This document shows, in pieces, positions 5,112-5,230 of a DNA stretch of 5,230 bases. The DNA is taken from positions 1 through 5,230 of the forward strand of contig JBEKOB010000146.1 in the NCBI GenBank assembly GCA_049522195.1. The letters are read 5' to 3'. The notes beneath the pieces are model-generated. The model was not told the origin of the DNA. It was given only the letters and a program-made list of their open reading frames with translations, and did no database searches. Within the stretch, counting starts at the first letter, position 1; each line of letters begins with the position of its first letter. This DNA is from UBA9647 sp049522195 (lineage in GTDB: Bacteria; Bacteroidota; Ignavibacteria; UBA10030). A program made the position numbers and the translations under genes.

Positions 5112-5230
5112 ATGCCGATCTGGAAAAGAAATTTAATCGTCTGCTGGTTTGGGATGTTTGTTACAGGTGTTGGTATGAGCCAGATTGCACCTGTGCTGCC
5201 TCTCTATATCAAGCATCTTGGTGTAAACGA
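5112..5230 (+). CDS. MFS transporter, N-terminal fragment
   Basis: Only 39 complete codons are present before the right edge. The protein starts MPIWKRNLIVCW and continues through one hydrophobic segment (about residues 8-30) to APVLPLYIKHLGV. A short basic N-terminus, a first helix with GMFVTGVGMS, then a P-x-L-P-L-Y-I-x-x-L-G-V motif is typical of helix 1 in major facilitator drug-efflux proteins (MdtG-like DHA1 group), which are inner-membrane proton antiporters. The ATG at 5112 is the first start after an in-frame TAG at 5109-5111, so the start is well constrained, though the ribosome binding site is weak. An ATG at 5101 is out of frame. The substrate is unknown. It is divergent from the MBL-fold gene. 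Confidence 0.78.
   Translation, partial: MPIWKRNLIVCWFGMFVTGVGMSQIAPVLPLYIKHLGVN

Overview
The window looks like a chromosomal segment from an uncultured Gram-negative bacterium of moderate GC content. A lipoprotein with a PKD-like domain, weak ribosome binding sites on several genes, and GC-rich palindromes next to a small GIY-YIG gene all suggest the Bacteroidota/Ignavibacteriota neighbourhood. That placement is inference only; no marker gene is present.

Left part (1-1423, all minus strand): a 5'-terminal fragment of a PKD-domain lipoprotein runs off the left edge. Upstream of it lie a GC-rich palindrome cluster, a small single-domain GIY-YIG nuclease gene and a complete tRNA-Arg(ACG).

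Middle (1424-2102, no protein gene): this is the most unusual stretch. Directly upstream of the tRNA, on the same strand, are three truncated copies of the tRNA's 5' end. Each is cut off by a palindrome. The two distal copies bound two related modules, each built from two long hairpins whose stem sequences differ between modules but stay fully paired. The GC-rich palindrome next to the innermost fragment is a second copy of the one beside the GIY-YIG gene, so the nuclease gene and the tRNA-fragment array share a repeat family.

Right part (2103-5230): a MtaA/CmuA-type member of the uroporphyrinogen decarboxylase superfamily (plus strand) converges on a YajO-like aldo/keto reductase (minus strand), with a strong bidirectional terminator hairpin between them. 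An MBL-fold hydrolase lies upstream of the reductase on the same strand. It is transcribed divergently from the start of an MFS transporter gene that runs off the right edge. These look like ordinary metabolic genes and no shared pathway is evident.

No complete known mobile element, CRISPR array, integrase or transposase is visible. The candidate for something undescribed is the tRNA-fragment/palindrome array together with the GIY-YIG gene.
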